From assembly GCA_019239895.1 (NCBI GenBank), contig JAFAZH010000045.1, positions 62,001 through 126,000 on the forward strand: 64,000 bases of DNA, written 5' to 3'. Made by a program: the position numbers and the translations under genes. The notes under the pieces are model-generated. The model did no database searches and had not been told where the DNA came from. It worked only from the letters and a program-made list of their open reading frames with translations. Source of the stretch: Abditibacteriaceae bacterium (GTDB lineage Bacteria; Armatimonadota; Abditibacteriia; Abditibacteriales; Abditibacteriaceae). Below, piece after piece: positions 60,702-64,000 of this stretch (positions within the stretch are counted from its first letter, which is position 1; every line of letters starts with the position of its first letter).

Positions 60702-62759
60702 ATGCGTTTCAGTTCAGACTCAGGCCCGTCTATACATGTGGCTAAACGGCTGATGGCCAATGGGGCTATCAGCTTTGGTACGGTTTGCGTGGTACTTAGT
60801 AGTATGGCCCAAATGGCGCAATCTCAAGCGGCCGCCATTGTTCCAGCGGACACTACAACCCCTCCAACGAGTGTGCCCTCGGCTAATGGTGCTAAAACAA
60901 CATTACCTTTAGCAAATCCGGGCGCAAACTCTGTGCCAGCATCGGCTGCGTCAGCACCGGCTGCACCTGCCCCCTTAGCGTCTCCTGCTTTTGGGCTGAT
61001 GCCGCAAGCCTCACCCACTTTACCTCAGGGCCAGGCTACTCTGGATTTGAAATTTGAGGATACGGCAGTGGCCGACATCGTTAAATTGATTTCTGAGCAG
61101 GGTAACGTGCAGATTATCATCAATGGCGATGTGAATGAAAAGCTCCAATACATTAACCTTAGCAATATCACGCCGGAGCAGGCGATTGAAAAAGTCGCAC
61201 AGGCGGCGAATCTCACTTGGCGCAAATTAGAAGATAAGACCTACATTATTGCCAAGAACCTGCCCGATGCTCCCAAGCCAACCGGAATTATTCCGATAGA
61301 CCCCTTACCAGCACCAGCACCGGGTGACCCTGGCGTCAGGGCCTATGCCCAGCCCAATCTGGACAATCTGCCTAAATTATTGCAGAACGATAGAACTGCT
61401 ACTGATGAGCCGGAAGATGCGGCACGCTCCTATCAATACATCAAGATACGTAATGTATCGCCCCGTATGATGGCTTGGTGGATTGATCCAAGTCATAATC
61501 CTAAGCCGGTGGAAATCCAGCAATCGGAAGACAATGTGCGCCGCTTCTTCGACCATAGTATAGCTCAACCTGCTGTCGGTGCGGGTGCAGCCAGTATGTA
61601 TGGAAGCCAATCCCTGGTGCCGCCGTTCCAATCTCCTTATGCTTCCGCCGGAAGTTTGGGCTCCGGTGACAATGGCGGCTGGAGCACGGGCGGCGGCTAT
61701 GATCAGTTTGTAGAGCCTTATACTCAGGACAATGCCCAGTTCGGCTTCGGTGGCAACGGCGGCGGTTTTGGTAATAACGGTGGTGGTTTTGGTAATAATG
61801 GTGGTGGCCGTCGTGGTGGCCGTAATGGTCGCAATGGGGGCAACAACCGTAATGGTGGCAATCAGCGTGGCAACCGCAATGGTGGCGGGGGCGGCGGTAA
61901 TGGTGGCGGTGGTTTGTTCGACCTACCCGAAGGCATAGATTCTATCGTAGCCGTTGACCCGCAGAACGCCCTCCTCGTCTATGGCACAACCGCCGGGTTG
62001 CAGCAGTTACAGACAATCATTAACTACCTCGATTTGCCGTTGCGCCAGGTGGAAATCGAGGCGCAATTTGTGGATGTGGCCGTGACCGACACCAATCTTT
62101 TCGGTATTGATTTTAGCTCTGGCAACGGAGCATTGACTTTAAGCCAATCAGTCAACCCCGCGAACCCACCTTCTGGTACTCTCGTGGCTGGCTTTGTTCG
62201 CAACAATTTCCGTCTCACTTTAAATGCGTTACTTTCGACCAGCCGGGCCAAAGTGGTAACTGCGCCCAGGGTTACAGCCATTAATAACCTAACGGCACAG
62301 TTGGTTTCGTCAACGCTTACGCCAGTAGTCACCACTAACACAGTGTCTGGAATTGGTGGACAGGTTGGCACCGGCCAGAACATAACTTATGTGCCCGCGT
62401 CCACTGTATTGTTCGTCACTCCAACCATTAACAATGACGATACTATTACGGTGCGGATGCGGCCTCAGATTCAAAGTACTTCCAACCCATTGCCAGGCAC
62501 TAACGCGCCCTTTATCTCAACCCAGTCTGTGGATACCACGGCTATCGTTCATGATGGCGACACTATCGCACTGGGTGGTTTACGCACCAAAAACATCACT
62601 GTTGGGGGCACCCGCGTTCCGGTTCTCTCCAGCATTCCGTTCCTCGGAAAATTGTTCAGAACCAACAATAATAATGATACCGAGCGCGAGCTAATTATCT
62701 TCCTGACGGCGAAGATTGTGCGCCGTGCGGATGATGATCTCCAGATTCCGAACACGTAG
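60702..62759 (+). CDS. pilQ: PilQ-like secretin
   Basis: A 685-residue outer-membrane secretin. The N-terminus has a hydrophobic export segment (ISFGTVCVVLSSMAQMAQSQ), then an Ala/Pro-rich run. An STN/secretin N-domain follows (LDLKFEDTAVADIVKLISEQ, NISNITPEQAIEKVA-type). A Gly/Asn/Arg-rich insertion fills residues about 347-405. The secretin core has LDLPLRQVEIEAQFVDVAVT, SRAKVVTAPRVTAINNLTAQ, VTPTINNDDTITVRMRPQI and IALGGLRTKNITVGGTRVPVLS, ending FLGKLFRTNN and ELIIFLTAKIV. It forms the outer-membrane pore for the pilus or a related export system. It is the last gene before a strong terminator. Confidence 0.9.
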   Translation: MRFSSDSGPSIHVAKRLMANGAISFGTVCVVLSSMAQMAQSQAAAIVPADTTTPPTSVPSANGAKTTLPLANPGANSVPASAASAPAAPAPLASPAFGLMPQASPTLPQGQATLDLKFEDTAVADIVKLISEQGNVQIIINGDVNEKLQYINLSNITPEQAIEKVAQAANLTWRKLEDKTYIIAKNLPDAPKPTGIIPIDPLPAPAPGDPGVRAYAQPNLDNLPKLLQNDRTATDEPEDAARSYQYIKIRNVSPRMMAWWIDPSHNPKPVEIQQSEDNVRRFFDHSIAQPAVGAGAASMYGSQSLVPPFQSPYASAGSLGSGDNGGWSTGGGYDQFVEPYTQDNAQFGFGGNGGGFGNNGGGFGNNGGGRRGGRNGRNGGNNRNGGNQRGNRNGGGGGGNGGGGLFDLPEGIDSIVAVDPQNALLVYGTTAGLQQLQTIINYLDLPLRQVEIEAQFVDVAVTDTNLFGIDFSSGNGALTLSQSVNPANPPSGTLVAGFVRNNFRLTLNALLSTSRAKVVTAPRVTAINNLTAQLVSSTLTPVVTTNTVSGIGGQVGTGQNITYVPASTVLFVTPTINNDDTITVRMRPQIQSTSNPLPGTNAPFISTQSVDTTAIVHDGDTIALGGLRTKNITVGGTRVPVLSSIPFLGKLFRTNNNNDTERELIIFLTAKIVRRADDDLQIPNT

Positions 62760-62778
62760 GATTCTAGAAGTAGAGTTT

Positions 62779-62816
62779 AAAAGCGGCAACACGGTTATCG
62801 TGCTGCCGCTTTTTTC
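62779..62816 (+). terminator. rho-independent terminator of the pilus operon
   Basis: AAAAGCGGCAACACG pairs with CGTGCTGCCGCTTTT with one mismatch around GTTAT and is followed by TTC. It begins 20 bases after the secretin stop. Confidence 0.85.
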
Positions 62817-63043
62817 ACCTCAAAAGGCTGAGTCACCGCCGCGTCTCTGCTACACTTAGAACAGAACTCGGTAAGGATTCTATTAGCCGCAAGAGAACTG
62901 ATCGAAGTGATGAACGTCACTTCTCATGATAAGCCGAATTCAGGATATAAGCCCCAACTTATATCGTGGCCCCTCTTAGCTCTTTTATTAACAGTGTGCA
63001 GCGGCACGCTGACAACAGGTTACCGAGTAGGAAGGAAGCTGTT

Positions 63044-63622
63044 ATGTTGCGGATGACTGTTGAAGGGGTTGGGTTTGACCACCACCGACAAACGGTAGTC
63101 GTGCTCAAGGATTGGGAAGGGCGTAAGCTGCTACTCATCTGGATTGGGCCAAATGAAGCTCGCTCCATTGCCTTAGAGTTAGAAGGTGCTCAACCCTCAC
63201 GCCCTCTTTCCCATGATTTAGTTTTAAGCTGTCTTCAAGCCGCTGGTGGCCGGGTGGCCCGCGTCGTTATCAACGACCTGCAAGAGGGCACCTTTTATGC
63301 GACCATAGACATTGATACACCACGCGGCATTATGCATATTGATTCCCGACCCTCCGATGCCATAGCGGTAGCGGTGCGCGCCAAGTGCCCGGTTTTTGTG
63401 GATGGTGGCGCACTGGATGCTCTGATCGAGATGAATGATATTATCTCGGAGTCTGGTGCTTCCGGTGACGAGATCGAGGAAGAGCCAGGCAGCAACCAAA
63501 TCTTACCGTTAGAGGCTGGCGAAGGCAGTTTGCGCTCGCTGCCCCCGGCGGCTGATCCTCAGATGGAAGAAGAGATTGCTCGCTTTAAAAGGCTAATCGG
63601 GGAGTTGGATATGTCGGAATGA
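63044..63622 (+). CDS. bifunctional nuclease (BFN) family protein
   Basis: About 192 residues from the ATG at 63044, with AAGGAAG upstream; an earlier in-frame ATG gives a tail not seen in the family. The sequence reads MLRMTVEGVGFDHHRQTVVV, LLLIWIGPNEARSIALELEG, RPLSHDLVLSCLQAAGGRVA, VVINDLQEGTFYATIDI and IDSRPSDAIAVAVRAKCPVF. This is the full DUF151/BFN domain, reported to have nuclease activity in a plant member. A Glu-rich tail follows. It is transcribed separately from the pilus operon because a terminator lies between. A role in DNA metabolism is inferred from the family only. Confidence 0.9.
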   Translation: MLRMTVEGVGFDHHRQTVVVLKDWEGRKLLLIWIGPNEARSIALELEGAQPSRPLSHDLVLSCLQAAGGRVARVVINDLQEGTFYATIDIDTPRGIMHIDSRPSDAIAVAVRAKCPVFVDGGALDALIEMNDIISESGASGDEIEEEPGSNQILPLEAGEGSLRSLPPAADPQMEEEIARFKRLIGELDMSE

Positions 63623-63748
63623 ATCAATTCACTACAAAGACACGAAGGGCACAAAGAATTTTAAAATATCATAGGACGCAAAACTGCGTTACACTATGCT
63701 GCGCAACGCAAGCTTTCGCTATTAAATCAGGTTGCTACCTTTGCAGTT

Positions 63749-63861
63749 TGTCATTTCGAGCGCAGTGACCATCGGAACCGGAGTCGAGAAATCTTGCTGT
63801 TGCATATAATGCATACACTCTAAGGATTCCTCGACTGCGCTTTGCTCCGCTCGGAATGGCA
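63749..63861. repeat. dispersed palindrome of the TCATTTCGAGCGCAG type
   Basis: Left arm TGTCATTTCGAGCGCAGTGA and the AGTCGAGAAATC block are matched in reverse by GGATTCCTCGACTGCG and CCGCTCGGAATGGCA on the right. Near-identical palindromes occur as dispersed intergenic repeats in many bacterial genomes. Confidence 0.65.
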
Positions 63862-63901
63862 CTACTACTCATGAGTTGCAACGTAGATTAAACAATAGCG
63901 T

Positions 63902-63957
63902 TCAAATAGCGCAGAAATTGGCGTTGCCGTCAAATAGCGCAGAAATTGGCGTTGCCG
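63902..63957. repeat. two perfect tandem copies of a 28-base unit
   Basis: The unit begins TCAAATAGCGCAGAAATTGG and ends GCGTTGCCG, and occurs twice without a spacer. It is probably a small duplication near the end of a dispersed repeat. Confidence 0.8.
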
Positions 63958-64000
63958 TAGGCATAGCGTCCCATTAAAATCCTGTTTCCCGTTGCGCAGG

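Larger units (their letters stand above)
63623..64000. other. 378-base right end without a gene
   Basis: Past the BFN-family gene I see only repeats (63749-63861 and 63902-63957) and words such as GCATAGCGTCCC shared with the gap at 13391-13493. No trustworthy open frame is present. Confidence 0.5.

Noticed and set aside
63902-63957. Two direct repeats as a CRISPR
   Set aside because: Only two adjacent copies with no spacer and no cas genes in the window.

Overview
The window most resembles a chromosome segment of a free-living heterotroph from the Armatimonadota or a neighbouring lineage (Planctomycetota and Verrucomicrobiota are alternatives). The pointers are family-level. They include TadE/TadG-type pseudopilin genes, a protein with a DUF1559-like 'H-x-DG' C-terminal block, and a PilM-N-O-P-secretin operon rich in disordered and Gly-rich sequence. 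They also include a giant ECF sigma factor fused to sugar-binding-like repeats, GH172/GH71/GH43/GH1-like enzymes and a myo-inositol oxygenase. No 16S gene is present, so the phylum is an inference.

Layout. 1-3.9 kb: a small membrane protein, a TadE/TadG pair and a pseudopilin-domain protein, all on the minus strand. 3.9-9.4 kb: housekeeping and accessory genes: DegT aminotransferase, tRNA-Phe, DUF72 protein, uracil-DNA glycosylase, an acetyltransferase and a VapC-like PIN toxin/DUF104 antitoxin pair whose toxin is frameshifted. 9.47-10.08 kb: what looks like a solitary integron gene cassette (core site, ORF, attC). 10.2-18.0 kb: a GntR/LacI-type sugar regulator with a palindromic operator, followed by a co-directional run of PhyH dioxygenase, three aldo-keto reductases, an NAD-dependent epimerase/dehydrogenase and a sorbosone-dehydrogenase-like propeller, closed by a strong terminator. 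18-24.7 kb: FG-GAP protein, GH172, inositol oxygenase overlapping a glycerophosphodiesterase, a histidine phosphatase and an unknown conserved protein. 25.9-29.1 kb: sigma factor-transmembrane-carbohydrate-binding fusion. 29.3-37 kb: sugar isomerase, NAD+ synthetase, a relic region and pyruvate carboxylase. 37-41.9 kb: divergent MarR/ClC pair around a 25-bp palindrome, GH1-like enzyme and SDR. 41.9-50.2 kb: class I aldolase, 6-phosphogluconate dehydrogenase, polyphosphate-glucokinase-like ROK kinase, GH71, GH43-like and PutA. 50.5-53.2 kb: MoxR ATPase, CoaE, HisG. 53.4-63.6 kb: type IV pilus assembly operon from a near-consensus sigma70 promoter, then a bifunctional-nuclease-family gene.

Together the genes describe an organism that breaks down polysaccharides and polyols (GH families, inositol to glucuronate, several sugar oxidoreductases) and feeds them into central metabolism (ROK kinase, 6PGDH, aldolase, pyruvate carboxylase, PutA). 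It also builds a type IV pilus or related secretion apparatus.

Intergenic DNA is unusually rich in long inverted repeats of many unrelated sequence families; at least ten gene gaps carry one. The most notable items are the integron-type cassette at 9.47-10.08 kb, the membrane-tethered sigma/carbohydrate-binding fusion, the overlapping inositol oxygenase/GDPD pair, the PilM protein with a roughly 350-residue insertion, and several gene relics. Coordinates of short motifs and repeats were counted by hand and may be off by one or two bases. Family assignments come from motif recognition, not database searches.
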